A DNA stretch of 64,000 nt from positions 1-64,000 of the forward strand of contig NZ_CP043925.1 of assembly GCF_009914335.1 (NCBI RefSeq), given 5' to 3'. The position numbers and the translations under genes were made by a program. The number at the start of each line of letters is the position of its first letter. Position 1 is the first letter of the stretch. Below, in pieces: positions 1-13,702 of the stretch. A model generated the notes under the pieces. The model ran no database searches. It was given only the letters and a program-made list of their open reading frames with translations, and was not told where the DNA came from. Source of the stretch: Proteus columbae. GTDB lineage: Bacteria > Pseudomonadota > Gammaproteobacteria > Enterobacterales > Enterobacteriaceae.

Positions 1-1401
1 GTGTCACTTTCGCTTTGGCAGCATTGTCTTGCCCGATTGCAGGATGAGTTACCTGCCACTGAATTTAGTATGTGGATACGTCCCTTGCAGGCAGAACTAA
101 GCGATAATACGCTGGCGCTGTATGCACCTAATCGTTTTGTCTTAGATTGGGTGAGAGAAAAATACATTAATAATATCAACGCATTATTAGTGGATTTTTG
201 TGGCTCTGAAGTCCCTTCTTTACGTTTTGAAGTGGGTAATAAACCCGCATCTGCACGTACTACAGAAAGTATTCCTAAAGCTGTTGTACATCCGACAGTG
301 AATACCGCTCCAACACATAGTCAGCCTGTTCGTCCTAGTTGGGATAATCAACCGGCATCTCAGCTGCCTGAACTCAATTATCGTTCTAACGTTAACCCTA
401 AACATAAGTTTGATAACTTCGTTGAAGGTAAGTCAAACCAGTTAGCAAGAGCAGCGGCAAGACAAGTTGCTGATAACCCAGGTGGAGCTTATAACCCACT
501 CTTTTTATATGGTGGAACAGGGCTTGGTAAAACGCACTTGTTACACGCCGTGGGTAACAGCATTATGGAACGCAAAGCGAATGCAAAAGTCGTGTATATG
601 CATTCTGAACGATTCGTACAAGATATGGTAAAAGCATTACAAAATAATGCGATAGAAGACTTTAAGCGCTATTACCGTTCTGTGGATGCACTATTAATTG
701 ATGACATTCAATTTTTCGCCAATAAAGAGCGTTCACAAGAAGAATTTTTTCATACCTTTAACGCATTGTTAGAGGGAAATCAGCAAATTATTTTAACGTC
801 AGACCGTTATCCTAAAGAGATAAATGGTGTTGAAGACAGATTAAAATCACGCTTCGGTTGGGGATTAACGGTTGCTATTGAGCCACCTGAACTTGAAACC
901 CGAGTGGCGATTTTGATGAAAAAAGCGGATGAAAACCAAATTCAGTTACCTGACGAAGTGGCCTTTTTTATTGCTAAAAGACTTCGTTCTAACGTCCGTG
1001 AGCTTGAAGGTGCATTAAACCGAGTAATTGCTAACGCAAACTTTACAGGTCGTGCGATTACTATCGACTTTGTACGTGAAGCATTACGTGATCTGCTCGC
1101 CTTGCAGGAAAAATTAGTCACTATCGATAATATTCAAAAAACGGTTGCTGAATATTATAAAATTAAAGTTGCTGATTTACTGTCAAAGCGGAGATCCCGA
1201 TCGGTTGCCCGTCCGAGGCAAATGGCAATGGCGCTGGCGAAGGAATTAACAAACCACAGCTTGCCTGAAATCGGGGATGCCTTTGGTGGTCGTGATCATA
1301 CAACAGTCCTTCATGCATGCCGAAAAATAGAGCAATTGCGTGAAGAAAGTCATGACATCAAAGAAGATTTTTCTAACTTAATCAGAACATTATCATCCTA
1401 G
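1..1401 (+). CDS. dnaA: Chromosomal replication initiator protein DnaA
   Basis: AAA+ ATPase that binds DnaA boxes at oriC, melts the origin and loads DnaB. The 466-residue protein is almost the length of E. coli DnaA (467). Domain I opens with [14 protein letters not shown]; a variable linker covers about residues 85-130; the AAA+ domain has Walker [10 protein letters not shown] (about 170) and Walker [10 protein letters not shown] (about 230); the domain IV signature [11 protein letters not shown] (about 430) recognises the DnaA box. The start is a GTG at base 1, as in enterobacteria; its ribosome binding site and promoter lie outside the window. dnaN follows after 4 bases, so the two are cotranscribed. 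Identification is certain. Confidence 0.98.
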   Translation: MSLSLWQHCLARLQDELPATEFSMWIRPLQAELSDNTLALYAPNRFVLDWVREKYINNINALLVDFCGSEVPSLRFEVGNKPASARTTESIPKAVVHPTVNTAPTHSQPVRPSWDNQPASQLPELNYRSNVNPKHKFDNFVEGKSNQLARAAARQVADNPGGAYNPLFLYGGTGLGKTHLLHAVGNSIMERKANAKVVYMHSERFVQDMVKALQNNAIEDFKRYYRSVDALLIDDIQFFANKERSQEEFFHTFNALLEGNQQIILTSDRYPKEINGVEDRLKSRFGWGLTVAIEPPELETRVAILMKKADENQIQLPDEVAFFIAKRLRSNVRELEGALNRVIANANFTGRAITIDFVREALRDLLALQEKLVTIDNIQKTVAEYYKIKVADLLSKRRSRSVARPRQMAMALAKELTNHSLPEIGDAFGGRDHTTVLHACRKIEQLREESHDIKEDFSNLIRTLSS

Positions 1402-1405
1402 CGCT

Positions 1406-2509
1406 ATGAAATTTATCATTGAACGTGAACAGCTTCTTAAGCCGCTACAACAAGTAAGTGGCCCTTTAGGTGGTCGTCCAACATTACCTATTTTAGGTAA
1501 CCTATTGCTTAAGGTAACTGAAAATACCTTATCGCTAACGGGGACTGACCTTGAAATGGAGATGGTGGCAAGAGTTAATCTTAGCCAATCTCATGAAATT
1601 GGCGCCACAACTGTTCCTGCGCGTAAGTTTTTTGATATTTGGCGTGGGCTACCAGAAGGTGCTGAAATTAGTGTTGAGCTCGATGGTGATCGCCTATTAG
1701 TGCGTTCAGGTCGCAGTCGTTTCTCCTTATCAACATTACCTGCATCTGATTTTCCTAATTTAGATGATTGGCAAAGTGAGGTTGAATTTACTTTGCCTCA
1801 AGCAACATTAAAACGTCTAATTGAGTCCACTCAATTTTCAATGGCGCATCAAGATGTGCGTTATTACCTCAACGGTATGTTGTTTGAAACTGAAAATACA
1901 GAGTTACGCACAGTTGCAACAGATGGACACCGTTTAGCAGTATGTTCAATGGATATTGGGCAATCTTTACCGGGACATTCTGTTATTGTTCCTCGTAAAG
2001 GTGTTATTGAATTGATGCGTTTACTTGATGGCGGCGGTGAAAGCTCACTGCAATTGCAAATCGGTAGTAATAATATACGTGCACATGTGGGTGATTTTAT
2101 TTTCACCTCGAAGTTGGTTGATGGTCGTTTCCCTGACTATCGTCGTGTATTACCGAAAAATCCAACGAAAACAGTGACTGCGGGTTGTGATATTCTTAAA
2201 CAGGCATTTTCTCGTGCTGCAATTTTATCCAATGAGAAATTCCGTGGTGTGCGTATAAACCTCACCAACGGTCAATTGAAAATTACAGCTAATAACCCTG
2301 AGCAAGAAGAAGCAGAAGAGATTGTTGATGTTCAATATCAAGGTGAAGAAATGGAAATTGGCTTTAATGTCAGTTATCTCCTTGATGTACTCAATACATT
2401 GAAATGTGAAGAAGTTAAACTTCTACTAACAGATGCTGTTTCAAGTGTTCAAGTAGAGAATGTGGCAAGTTCTGCGGCTGCTTATGTTGTTATGCCAATG
2501 CGTTTATAA
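1406..2509 (+). CDS. dnaN: DNA polymerase III beta subunit (sliding clamp)
   Basis: Ring-shaped processivity clamp that tethers DNA polymerase III and serves as docking site for Hda, MutS, ligase and translesion polymerases. Length 367 residues (E. coli 366). It starts [17 protein letters not shown] and ends in the family C-terminus VMPMRL, which forms part of the hydrophobic binding cleft. The three-domain clamp fold is inferred from family similarity along the full length. It sits 4 bases after dnaA and 11 bases before recF, the standard replication operon arrangement. Confidence 0.98.
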   Translation: MKFIIEREQLLKPLQQVSGPLGGRPTLPILGNLLLKVTENTLSLTGTDLEMEMVARVNLSQSHEIGATTVPARKFFDIWRGLPEGAEISVELDGDRLLVRSGRSRFSLSTLPASDFPNLDDWQSEVEFTLPQATLKRLIESTQFSMAHQDVRYYLNGMLFETENTELRTVATDGHRLAVCSMDIGQSLPGHSVIVPRKGVIELMRLLDGGGESSLQLQIGSNNIRAHVGDFIFTSKLVDGRFPDYRRVLPKNPTKTVTAGCDILKQAFSRAAILSNEKFRGVRINLTNGQLKITANNPEQEEAEEIVDVQYQGEEMEIGFNVSYLLDVLNTLKCEEVKLLLTDAVSSVQVENVASSAAAYVVMPMRL

Positions 2510-2520
2510 TAGTCACTAAC

Positions 2521-6044
<3,524 letters not shown>

Positions 6045-6063
6045 TTTTATTCTAAATTAGATA

Positions 6064-6099
6064 AAAAAAGCGGAGCTGTGAAAACGGCTCCGCTTTTTT
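6064..6099. terminator. Bidirectional rho-independent terminator, gyrB/pepT
   Basis: Stem AGCGGAGC/GCTCCGCT with a short loop, flanked by an A-run on the left and a T-run on the right, so it can stop transcription from gyrB (rightward) and from pepT (leftward). It lies exactly between the two convergent stop codons. Confidence 0.9.
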
Positions 6100-6118
6100 G
6101 TTGGCTACAACAATCACA

Positions 6119-7354
6119 CTATCCGCGCTTACCTGCCAAACGGCACAGCATTTCTGTCACTAAATAGCTCTTTTCAAATGAGCTAACAGGTAAAAATTCA
6201 AAACGAGAGTGGAAATTCAGTGCACCAGTGAAATAGTTTGGTGTGAGTAATCCTCTTGCTGAAAGCGCAGAGCCATCTGTACCTCCTCGCATTGGGATCA
6301 CATTAGGTTGAATATTTAATTGTTTTAATGCTTCAAAAATAAGTTCGATAGCGGTGCGATCTTCCCCAATCGAATCACTGATATTGCTATATACATCGAC
6401 AATCTCATAGTTGATTTGTGCACGAGGATGGCGAGCTTGGATCAAAGCAACAGACTGTTTAATAAACTGTTTACGAGCTTCATAACTTTGTTTATCAAAG
6501 TCACGAATAGCCATTTTAATCACCGCATTATCAGGATTGGCTATTAAATCGGTGACATAGAAATAACCTTCACGATGCTCGGTATGCTCTGGTGTATCAA
6601 AGCGGTCAAAACAACCAATAAAATCATGAGCAACACGAATTGGGTTTAACAATACATTTTTCGCGGACATTGGGTGCGCAGTAACACCTTTTACAGACAC
6701 TTTAATTGACGCGGCATTGAAGGTTTCATACACCACTTCACCTAATGCACAACAATCAATAGTGTAAGCAAAATCAACGTTAAAGCGAGATAAATCCATC
6801 AGTTTAGAACCGCGTAATCCAATTTCTTCATCGGGTACAAACGCGACATAGATATCGCCACAATCAAAATCAGCTTGTTGCAGTTTATCCATTAATTCCA
6901 TCACAACGGTGATCGCCGCTTTATTATCAGCCCCTAATACACTTGTGCCATCACTGAAAATAATCTCTTCACCGATATAAGGCACAGCTTCAGGGTGTTC
7001 TTGAGCTTTAAACCAGATATCTTTCTCTTTATTTAAGCAGAGATCTTTACCTTCATAACGTAGTGTTTGAGGGTGAATATTGGGTGATATTCCCACATCA
7101 ACCGTGTCAAGGTGAGCAACAAAACCCACTTTAGGCGCATTGGGATTATTACCTGGTCTCATCGCATATAAAATGGCATGAGAGTCGATATAAATATCTT
7201 TTAATCCGTAAGTTTCTAGTTCTTTAGCCAGTAACTTTGCTAGCTCAAGTTGCCCTTGTGTGCTGGGTACCACAGAAGCAGATGCATCACTTTGGCTTTC
7301 AACTGCCAGATAACGGAAGAAACGCTGTTCTAACTTTTTACCTAGGGTGTTCAT
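6119..7354 (-). CDS. pepT: M20 family peptidase, tripeptidase T type
   Basis: Zinc aminopeptidase that removes N-terminal residues from tripeptides (family role). Length 411 residues, typical of PepT (E. coli 408). M20 ligand pattern: HLDTVD (His81, Asp83), bridging GADNK (Asp143), catalytic/ligand PDEEIG (Glu176-Glu177), TIDC (Asp200) and a late His in NFHSRFEF. An RGGTDGSALSARG segment near residue 360 matches the PepT substrate pocket. It lies 40 bases downstream of an AbgT-family transporter on the same strand, so transport and hydrolysis may be coupled. PepT-like rather than strict PepT orthology is possible because several M20B paralogues exist. Confidence 0.85.
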   Translation of the reverse strand: MNTLGKKLEQRFFRYLAVESQSDASASVVPSTQGQLELAKLLAKELETYGLKDIYIDSHAILYAMRPGNNPNAPKVGFVAHLDTVDVGISPNIHPQTLRYEGKDLCLNKEKDIWFKAQEHPEAVPYIGEEIIFSDGTSVLGADNKAAITVVMELMDKLQQADFDCGDIYVAFVPDEEIGLRGSKLMDLSRFNVDFAYTIDCCALGEVVYETFNAASIKVSVKGVTAHPMSAKNVLLNPIRVAHDFIGCFDRFDTPEHTEHREGYFYVTDLIANPDNAVIKMAIRDFDKQSYEARKQFIKQSVALIQARHPRAQINYEIVDVYSNISDSIGEDRTAIELIFEALKQLNIQPNVIPMRGGTDGSALSARGLLTPNYFTGALNFHSRFEFLPVSSFEKSYLVTEMLCRLAGKRG

Positions 7355-7394
7355 TATAATGTTGTTCCTAATACTGTTATTTTATAAGAATGAT

Positions 7395-8939
7395 TTATGC
7401 AGGTTGCCATGTATATCCACTGTCAAAACCAAGAGGGATATCTAATTCCCAAAAGATAAACAGTGTGGTAGTTAATACAATAAGCAAGCCAATAGTAAAG
7501 GGGATCATCATTGAGCATAGTGTACCGATACCTGCACCTTTATAGTATTTTTGGCAATACATCAAAATCAGTGGATAGAATGGGAACATTGGTGTGCTCA
7601 CATTCATTGCAGAATCACTAACTCGGAACGCGGCTTGCGTTAATTCAGGTGAAATTCCGACAGCCATTAACATGGGGACTAATACTGGTGCAATAACAGC
7701 CCATTTTGATGTTGCTGAGGTGATCATGATATTTAAAATCGCAGTCAGCAAAATTACCCCTAATACCGTCATACCTGAAGGCATATTAAGTGTACGCAGT
7801 AATTCCGCACCTGATAATGCTAATAGTGTACCTAAATTTGAGTGCTGAAAAGAGTAAAGAAATTGAGCCGCAAAAAAGGCGAAAACGATAAATGGGATCA
7901 GTGATTTGGTGATATTTTCCATTGCTTTGACAATATCTTTTGTAGACGCAAAAGACTTTGTCATATAGCCATAAATTAAACCGGGTACAGAAAAGAAGAT
8001 AAACAGTAAAGGCACCACAATTTGCATAATTGGGGCTTTAGGGCTGGTTAAACTGCCTTCTGGTGAACGTAATGGTGACGTTTCTGGTAATAACAGTGCA
8101 AATAAACCAATTCCCATCAGCACAACTGCCCAACCTGCAAAACGGAATGCTCGTTTTTCTATTGGTGTGATTTCACCTAACTCTGCATCTTTGGTATCAA
8201 TACCAGAAGAGATAGGGCAGTTTTTATTTAACCAAGGCTCTACAATTTTTTCAGTGATATACCAACAAGTTAAAATAACGCCAAATGTTCCACCTACGCT
8301 AAAAAAGTAGTTACATAAAACGTTAACGCTATATCCTGGAGCCATAATTTGCGCTGCTTCTTGAGTAAAGCTTTGCATTATTGGATCAATAATTGACGGT
8401 GTATAACTAGCTGTAAACCCACCCGCTAAACCTGCAAATGAGGCAGCGATACCTGCTAAAGGATGACGACCACTGGCATAGAACATCATCGCAGAGACTG
8501 GCATAAGAATAACGTAAGCGGAGTCGGAAGCTAAGTGAGCAACAATACCAACAAAAACAACCGTCGTTGTCAGCATTTTAGGAGAAATAAACGAAAGCAT
8601 TTTTTTTAGAGCAGTTTTAATAAAGCCGCTGCTTTCTGCAATACCAATTCCTAATGTTGCAACAATCGTGATCCCAAGTGGAGGAAAGCTAATGAAATTT
8701 TTCACTGCACTTGTCACAAATAATATGATTTCTTCATATTGAAACATATTAATAACGGCGATTTTCTCTTTAGTAACAGGGTGGAAATAATCAAAATGCA
8801 CAAAAGAGAGAAAGAATGAAAATATCCAGCAGATTATTAAGGCGTAAACGAACAACATCGTAACATCAGGCATGATATTACCAATGCGCTCGACTCGGTT
8901 TAAAAAGCCTTTTTTATTGGGTTGTGTTTGTGTTGTCAT
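7395..8939 (-). CDS. AbgT-family transporter (p-aminobenzoyl-glutamate type)
   Basis: Inner-membrane carrier of the AbgT family, whose known members import p-aminobenzoyl-glutamate or export sulfonamides. The 514-residue protein starts MTTQTQPNKKGFLNRVERIGN, the usual AbgT N-terminus, and has roughly ten or more hydrophobic segments plus the conserved HLASDSAYVILMP and GGFTASYTPSIIDP regions. An upstream in-frame extension of 34 residues to 9041 is AT-rich, not family-like and lacks a good ribosome site, so the ATG at 8939 is preferred. It is the upstream gene of a probable operon with pepT. Substrate is not determined; a dipeptide or acyl-glutamate is the family expectation. Confidence 0.88.
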   Translation of the reverse strand: MTTQTQPNKKGFLNRVERIGNIMPDVTMLFVYALIICWIFSFFLSFVHFDYFHPVTKEKIAVINMFQYEEIILFVTSAVKNFISFPPLGITIVATLGIGIAESSGFIKTALKKMLSFISPKMLTTTVVFVGIVAHLASDSAYVILMPVSAMMFYASGRHPLAGIAASFAGLAGGFTASYTPSIIDPIMQSFTQEAAQIMAPGYSVNVLCNYFFSVGGTFGVILTCWYITEKIVEPWLNKNCPISSGIDTKDAELGEITPIEKRAFRFAGWAVVLMGIGLFALLLPETSPLRSPEGSLTSPKAPIMQIVVPLLFIFFSVPGLIYGYMTKSFASTKDIVKAMENITKSLIPFIVFAFFAAQFLYSFQHSNLGTLLALSGAELLRTLNMPSGMTVLGVILLTAILNIMITSATSKWAVIAPVLVPMLMAVGISPELTQAAFRVSDSAMNVSTPMFPFYPLILMYCQKYYKGAGIGTLCSMMIPFTIGLLIVLTTTLFIFWELDIPLGFDSGYTWQPA

Positions 8940-9400
8940 ATTTATAATGCATCTTTTTATAAAAGTAATAAAAATCACCTTAAATAAATGACAATAAAAA
9001 GTAAATTTATTTTTAAATAATAAGTAGTTACCGAGGTTCATATGAAAGAAAGAGAAAAGGAATAATATATTAGAAATTATTATATTTAGATTTTTGGCAT
9101 CATTATTTTTCAGTTGTTAAAAAATGCTTTATTTATTTTTACACTCTGTTTTGAATAAAAATAGGTGGATTGTGCTGAATAATCAGCCTGAATTCTTTAG
9201 AGTTATTTTTGAAATTATTGTAGAAAACTTGTTTTATAAAGATCTATAAAATTAAAAATAAATAAAATAAGAAAAATTAAAAAATAGTTTTATGAGAAAA
9301 AGGTGTGAGGAAAATAAGAAATGAAGCTAATAACTATTGAGAATAAGAATATCAACCATTTCTATTTTCTTAAAATGGCCGATATTCTAAAGAATGAATT
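8940..9400. other. AT-rich intergenic region upstream of the AbgT gene
   Basis: About 460 bases between the 3' end of asd and the start of the leftward transporter gene. It is strongly AT-rich and should hold the abgT-pepT promoter, but no convincing -35/-10 pair or operator was picked out by eye. A possible 27-codon rightward frame at 9321-9404 has only a poor ribosome site and is not called. No clear terminator for asd was found. Confidence 0.5.
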
Positions 9401-10507
9401 TTAACGCAGAATATTCAACATACGACGTAAAGGCTCTGCGGCACCCCATAACAGCTGGTCACCCACTGTAAAGGCTGAAATAAATTCAGGGCCCATATTT
9501 AGTTTACGAATACGGCCTACTGGTGTGCTCAATGTACCTGTGACTGCTGCTGGTGTTAATTCACGCATAGTTAATTCACGATCATTAGGAATGACTTTTA
9601 CCCAATCATTATGGCTTGCGAGTAACTGTTCAATCTCTGCAACAGGTAAGTCTTTTTTCAGTTTTAAGGTGAATGCTTGGCTATGGCAACGTAATGCACC
9701 AATACGAACACAAAGACCATCCACAGGAATGATATTAGAACCTGTATTTAGGATCTTGTTGGTTTCAGCTTGCCCTTTCCACTCTTCACGGCTTTGACCG
9801 TTTTCTAGTTGTTTATCAATCCAAGGGATCAAACTACCTGCAAGAGGAACACCAAATTGTTCGGTAGGCATTGTACCGCTGCGCGTAAAGTTAGTGACTT
9901 TACGTTCAATATCTAATATTGCAGATGCTGGGTTTTCTAGCTCTTTAACCACTTGATTATGTAAAGAACCCATCTGTGACAGTAGCTCTCTCATATGACG
10001 AGCACCAGCCCCAGACGCCGCTTGATAAGTAGATACGCTTGCCCATTCCACTAGATTGTTAGCAAACAGACCACCTAATGACATTAGCATTAAACTGACG
10101 GTGCAATTACCACCGACAAAGGCTTTAATGCCTTTATTTAAGCTATCTTGAATATGCTGCCCATTAACAGGATCGAGAATAATCACTGCATCATCATTCA
10201 TACGCAGTGCTGATGCTGCATCAATCCAGTAACCTTGCCAACCGGCTTGGCGTAGTTTGGGATAGATTTCATTGGTGTAGTCACCACCTTGGCAACTAAT
10301 AATAATATCGAGTGATGCTAAGGTATCAATGTCATAAGCATCTTGCAGAGTACTACGGTGATTACCATAAGCAGGTGCTGCTTCACCTAATTGAGATGTG
10401 GTGAAGAAAACAGGGTTTATCCCATCAAAATCACGTTCTTCAACCATTCTTTGCATTAAAACGGAGCCGACCATACCACGCCAGCCCACAAAACCAACAT
10501 TTTTCAT
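9401..10507 (-). CDS. asd: Aspartate-semialdehyde dehydrogenase
   Basis: NADPH-dependent reduction of beta-aspartyl phosphate to aspartate semialdehyde, the branch point to lysine/diaminopimelate, threonine and methionine. Length 368 residues (E. coli 367). The start [21 protein letters not shown] is the cofactor-binding loop; the catalytic cysteine lies in GGNCTVS (about 135) and the active-site His region in [11 protein letters not shown] 15-residue in-frame extension upstream is rejected because the ATG at 10507 has an AGGG site nearby and matches the family start. It stands alone, not in an operon. Confidence 0.97.
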   Translation of the reverse strand: MKNVGFVGWRGMVGSVLMQRMVEERDFDGINPVFFTTSQLGEAAPAYGNHRSTLQDAYDIDTLASLDIIISCQGGDYTNEIYPKLRQAGWQGYWIDAASALRMNDDAVIILDPVNGQHIQDSLNKGIKAFVGGNCTVSLMLMSLGGLFANNLVEWASVSTYQAASGAGARHMRELLSQMGSLHNQVVKELENPASAILDIERKVTNFTRSGTMPTEQFGVPLAGSLIPWIDKQLENGQSREEWKGQAETNKILNTGSNIIPVDGLCVRIGALRCHSQAFTLKLKKDLPVAEIEQLLASHNDWVKVIPNDRELTMRELTPAAVTGTLSTPVGRIRKLNMGPEFISAFTVGDQLLWGAAEPLRRMLNILR

Positions 10508-10978
10508 TGTAATTACCCTGTCTTTGTCTGTAGGAATAGTGAGAGACCTCACACTAACCTGACAAAATATAGAGATAGGTGCAAGTGAATTTATTGATTA
10601 TTTGCCAAAGAATTAGAAGCGTTTCTTATAGTCTGCATAGAGTTAACAAAAGGAAACCACAGAACGAACAAATATCAATAATTTGTTAAAAGCAAAATGG
10701 ATGAGTCATTAAAATGTAAGAATATTCTGTTATTTCTTATTTCATTTTTTTAATAAATAAAAATATATTCTTGTTTAAGAAAATAGAGTAAAAATAGAAA
10801 AATGTAAAATAGTGTAATATATAAGAAAAACGTATTTACTTAGATATGGCTCCAAGCTTTATACTGAAAAACGTTATCCAAGAGATGACATAAATTCATA
10901 AATAAAAAATAACGATGAATATTCTTCATTTTATCTGATTTTTATTTTACCTTGATAAAAAGGTTTTAGGAGGCGCAA
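10508..10978. other. Divergent intergenic region asd / methyltransferase
   Basis: About 470 AT-rich bases between the leftward asd and the rightward methyltransferase, expected to hold both promoters. A possible -35-like TTGGCA lies on the minus strand near 10600, but a well-spaced -10 was not assigned. No RNA gene, riboswitch or repeat was recognised. Confidence 0.4.
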
Positions 10979-11542
10979 ATGGATATATCTACATTCATTC
11001 CATTATCTACGTATTACTCATATTTAAAGCGGTTTGTGATTTCACCAACCACAATGGGTACTATCGCACCTTCATCTCGTTGGTTATGTTATGAAATGCT
11101 GGATAAACTCAACTGGCATCAAGATGTTCAAATTGCAGAATTAGGCGCGGGTACTGGCGTTATTACGCATCAAATTCTAAAAAGAATGTCTGCACATTCA
11201 TCGTTGGATGTCTTTGAAATAGAACCGAGTTTCGCCACTGAACTGCGTAAAATTGATGATAAACGCTTAAGGATTTATACCACATCAGCAGAGAAATTAG
11301 ATAGTCATTATAATATGATTATTTCAGGGCTTCCTTTTCTATCTATTAATCGAAAATTAGGATTAAAAATCTTAAAACGGGTTCATAGTGAGTTATTAAA
11401 AACACAGGGTTGCTTTGTTCTTTTCCAATATACAACTCGATATGAAAAGACATTATCTCGTTATTTTCATTTGGAAAAAAGACGTGTAATACGAAATGTT
11501 CCTCCTGCTTGGGTTTATTATTGCACACCAAAAATAAAATAG
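10979..11542 (+). CDS. Class I SAM-dependent methyltransferase, PmtA-like
   Basis: The 187-residue protein has the class I motif I ELGAGTGVIT (about residue 54), an acidic strand-2 end DVFEIEPSF and the motif IV-like segment ISGLPFLSI (about 113). The N-terminal RFVISPTTMGTIAPSSRWL and the GLPFL motif resemble the phospholipid N-methyltransferase (Rhodobacter PmtA) and KsgA/Erm-related group, so the substrate may be a phospholipid; this is inference. A strong Shine-Dalgarno TAGGAGG at 10967-10973 fixes the ATG. It is a single gene facing the leftward MocR regulator. An rRNA or small-molecule methyltransferase is the main alternative. Confidence 0.75.
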   Translation: MDISTFIPLSTYYSYLKRFVISPTTMGTIAPSSRWLCYEMLDKLNWHQDVQIAELGAGTGVITHQILKRMSAHSSLDVFEIEPSFATELRKIDDKRLRIYTTSAEKLDSHYNMIISGLPFLSINRKLGLKILKRVHSELLKTQGCFVLFQYTTRYEKTLSRYFHLEKRRVIRNVPPAWVYYCTPKIK

Positions 11543-11592
11543 GGTGAATATAAAGCTTATCCGATTTTTATATTGTAAATAATCAATATTAT

Positions 11593-13080
11593 TTATTCAG
11601 ATAAAACTTGAGCAAGTCGCGTAATACTGTTTTCAATTTCGGTAGAATTATGAGCTGCATATCCTAATAATACGCCCTGTTTAGGATAAGCTTGCATGCA
11701 GTAACGTGATAAAGGCTGTATAGCTAAGCCAATTTCTTGCCCTTTTTTAACAATATATTCTTCTGTGTAGCCAGCCAGTAGCCAGCAGACAATATGGATC
11801 CCAGAGTCTGTCGGTTCAACACAGAAAACATGAGATAAATGTGTTTTTATGGCATTAGTCAATACTTGATAACGTTCATAGCAGGCTTTTCGTATTCGTC
11901 GAACATGGCGTGCATAATGACCTTGAGAAATAAACAGCGCTAATGTTGCTTGCTCTAAAAAGCCTGAGTGAGAGTCGGTGTAGTATTTAGCGACTTTAAA
12001 AGCGTCAACTAAAGTTTGAGGCACGACTAAAAAGCCTAAACGAAACCCGGGATACATCATTTTTGAAAATGTACCGGCATAAATAACGCGCTGGTATTTA
12101 TCTAAACCTTGTAGAGATTGAATGGGTTTGGAGTGATAGCGAAATTCGCTATTGTAGTCATCTTCAAAGATCCACACATTATGGGATGATGCCCACTCTA
12201 ATAACGCAATACGGCGTGAAAGTGAGAGGGTATTACCTAAAGGGAATTGATGTGAAGGTGTTGTAAAAACAAGTTTTGCTTCAGGACACTGCTCTATTCC
12301 TTGAAAAATATCCATTCCATCAATATCTGAATTTATTGGGTGTGATTTTATACCATAAGATGTGAAGATCCCTCGTGCGCTGTCATAACCAGGATCATCT
12401 AACCAAACGGCATCGCCTTCTTTTAATAATACTCTGGTGGTGAGGTTAATCGCTTGCTGTGTTCCATTTACAATAATGATTTGTTCAGGTTGGCAATAAA
12501 GACCACGAGTTGATTGCATATATTGGCATATCATCTCTTTTAATGGGGTATAGCCTGTTGGCGAATTAAATGTTGCGAGTGCTTTTTTTGATTGCCGCCA
12601 AACACGCCCTAATAATCTTCCCCAAAGTTCATGTGGAAAAAGATCAACACATCCGACTCCGACGTGAAAAATAGGGTTACTGTTTATATTGGGTTGCGAT
12701 TGTTGCCAAAAATCCTGTGCTTTTTGCATATTCGGATTTAGCGTTTCTAACGGATTTTCTATTAACAAAGAAGAGGCTGGATTGGTTGTTTTAGCCCACT
12801 TATCAGAAATAATGGCATCAGGGATTGTACTTGCAACAAAAGTACCTGCACCGCGTCGAGTAAATAAATAACCTTCATCAATTAAACGTTCAAATCCTGC
12901 AATAACAGAATTACGGGAAATCGACATCATTTCAGCTAAGGTACGGCTTGATGGTAAGCGACTACCAGAAGATAAACGCCCATCTAAAATAGCTTTTCTA
13001 ATCGCGTGATAAATCTGAGAACCAATAGGTCCTTCCTCTAAAACAAGGTTAGGAAAATAAGCTGTTTTTTTCTGTTTCAT
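11593..13080 (-). CDS. MocR-family transcriptional regulator (GntR HTH fused to aminotransferase fold)
   Basis: PLP-dependent regulator of 495 residues. Residues about 10-80 form a GntR winged helix (GSQIYHAIRKAILDGRL, LPSSRTLAEMMSISRN, RRGAGTFVA); from about 110 the chain is an aspartate-aminotransferase-type domain with VNGTQQAINL, FEDDYNSEFRY and the PLP lysine in YAGTFSKMMYPGFRLG. This is the GabR/PdxR architecture. The ATG at 13080 has an AGGA site; a 21-residue extension is not family-like. It is divergent from a GNAT acetyltransferase gene that it probably controls, with repeated TACC motifs in the shared spacer. The effector is unknown. Confidence 0.9.
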   Translation of the reverse strand: MKQKKTAYFPNLVLEEGPIGSQIYHAIRKAILDGRLSSGSRLPSSRTLAEMMSISRNSVIAGFERLIDEGYLFTRRGAGTFVASTIPDAIISDKWAKTTNPASSLLIENPLETLNPNMQKAQDFWQQSQPNINSNPIFHVGVGCVDLFPHELWGRLLGRVWRQSKKALATFNSPTGYTPLKEMICQYMQSTRGLYCQPEQIIIVNGTQQAINLTTRVLLKEGDAVWLDDPGYDSARGIFTSYGIKSHPINSDIDGMDIFQGIEQCPEAKLVFTTPSHQFPLGNTLSLSRRIALLEWASSHNVWIFEDDYNSEFRYHSKPIQSLQGLDKYQRVIYAGTFSKMMYPGFRLGFLVVPQTLVDAFKVAKYYTDSHSGFLEQATLALFISQGHYARHVRRIRKACYERYQVLTNAIKTHLSHVFCVEPTDSGIHIVCWLLAGYTEEYIVKKGQEIGLAIQPLSRYCMQAYPKQGVLLGYAAHNSTEIENSITRLAQVLSE

Positions 13081-13109
13081 AAAGTGGATCCTATAAAAAC
13101 ACAAAAAGT

Positions 13110-13186
13110 GTACCTTATTGAGAACCAAAATTAAACGTACCATGGCAACGATTAAAGGCAGGGTGATACCTCCTTTTGTTTATACC
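13110..13186. promoter_or_regulatory. Candidate MocR operator: repeated TACC half-sites
   Basis: The divergent spacer holds GTACC at 13110-13114 and 13137-13141 (27 bases apart), then ATACC at 13166-13170 and 13182-13186, all in the same orientation. On the minus strand the first two read as ATGGTACRYTT-like direct repeats. Known MocR members such as GabR bind widely spaced direct repeats of ATACCA type, so autoregulator sites are plausible, but this rests on pattern alone. Confidence 0.35.
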
Positions 13187-13214
13187 GTTTATAAAAGTAG
13201 AAGGAAGCAAAGAG

Positions 13215-13673
13215 ATGAGCACAACACCAATAACTGTTTCAATTCAGTTTGTTGAACAAGCGCATTATGCTCAATGGTTGCCACATTGGTTAAGTTATCA
13301 AGTATTTTATAAAGTTGAGTTATCAGAAGAAATTACATTAAAAACATGGGCACGTTTTTTTGATGAAAAAGAGCCTGTTTATTGTGCCGTAGCGATGGAA
13401 GGTGAAAAGGTATTGGGTTTTGTTCATTACCTTTTTCATCGTTCAACATGGGCTGAAAGTGATTTTTGTTATTTAGAAGATTTATTTGTTTCACCAGATA
13501 TACGCGGCCGCCACGTAGGTAAGCAACTTATTGAGTTTGTTAATCAACAAGCAAAACAGCGTGATTGTGCTCGTTTATATTGGCATACACAGGAAACCAA
13601 CTTACGCGGTCAACGTTTATATAACTGGGTGGCAGAAAAACCAGGTGTGATTGAATACCGTATGGCGCTGTAA
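13215..13673 (+). CDS. GNAT-family N-acetyltransferase
   Basis: Acetyl-CoA-dependent acyltransferase of 152 residues. The core shows strand-4 YLEDLFVSPDIRG followed by the acetyl-CoA pyrophosphate loop RGRHVGKQLI (about residue 97), then RLYWHTQETNLRGQRLYNWVA, the usual GNAT C-terminal motif. The ATG at 13215 lies behind AAGGAAG; a 13-residue upstream extension has no comparable site. It is divergent from the MocR regulator and is its likely target. The acceptor substrate cannot be read from the sequence; an amine or antibiotic-like compound is possible. Confidence 0.85.
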   Translation: MSTTPITVSIQFVEQAHYAQWLPHWLSYQVFYKVELSEEITLKTWARFFDEKEPVYCAVAMEGEKVLGFVHYLFHRSTWAESDFCYLEDLFVSPDIRGRHVGKQLIEFVNQQAKQRDCARLYWHTQETNLRGQRLYNWVAEKPGVIEYRMAL

Positions 13674-13702
13674 AAGAACGTTAGATAGAGCCGATAGGGT
13701 AT

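Noticed and set aside
1..1401. Replication origin near dnaA
   Set aside because: No DnaA-box cluster is visible in the window, and enterobacterial oriC lies near mnmG/mioC, not here.
9321..9404. 27-codon rightward frame between the AbgT gene and asd
   Set aside because: Poor ribosome site, AT-rich composition and overlap with the asd end; likely chance.
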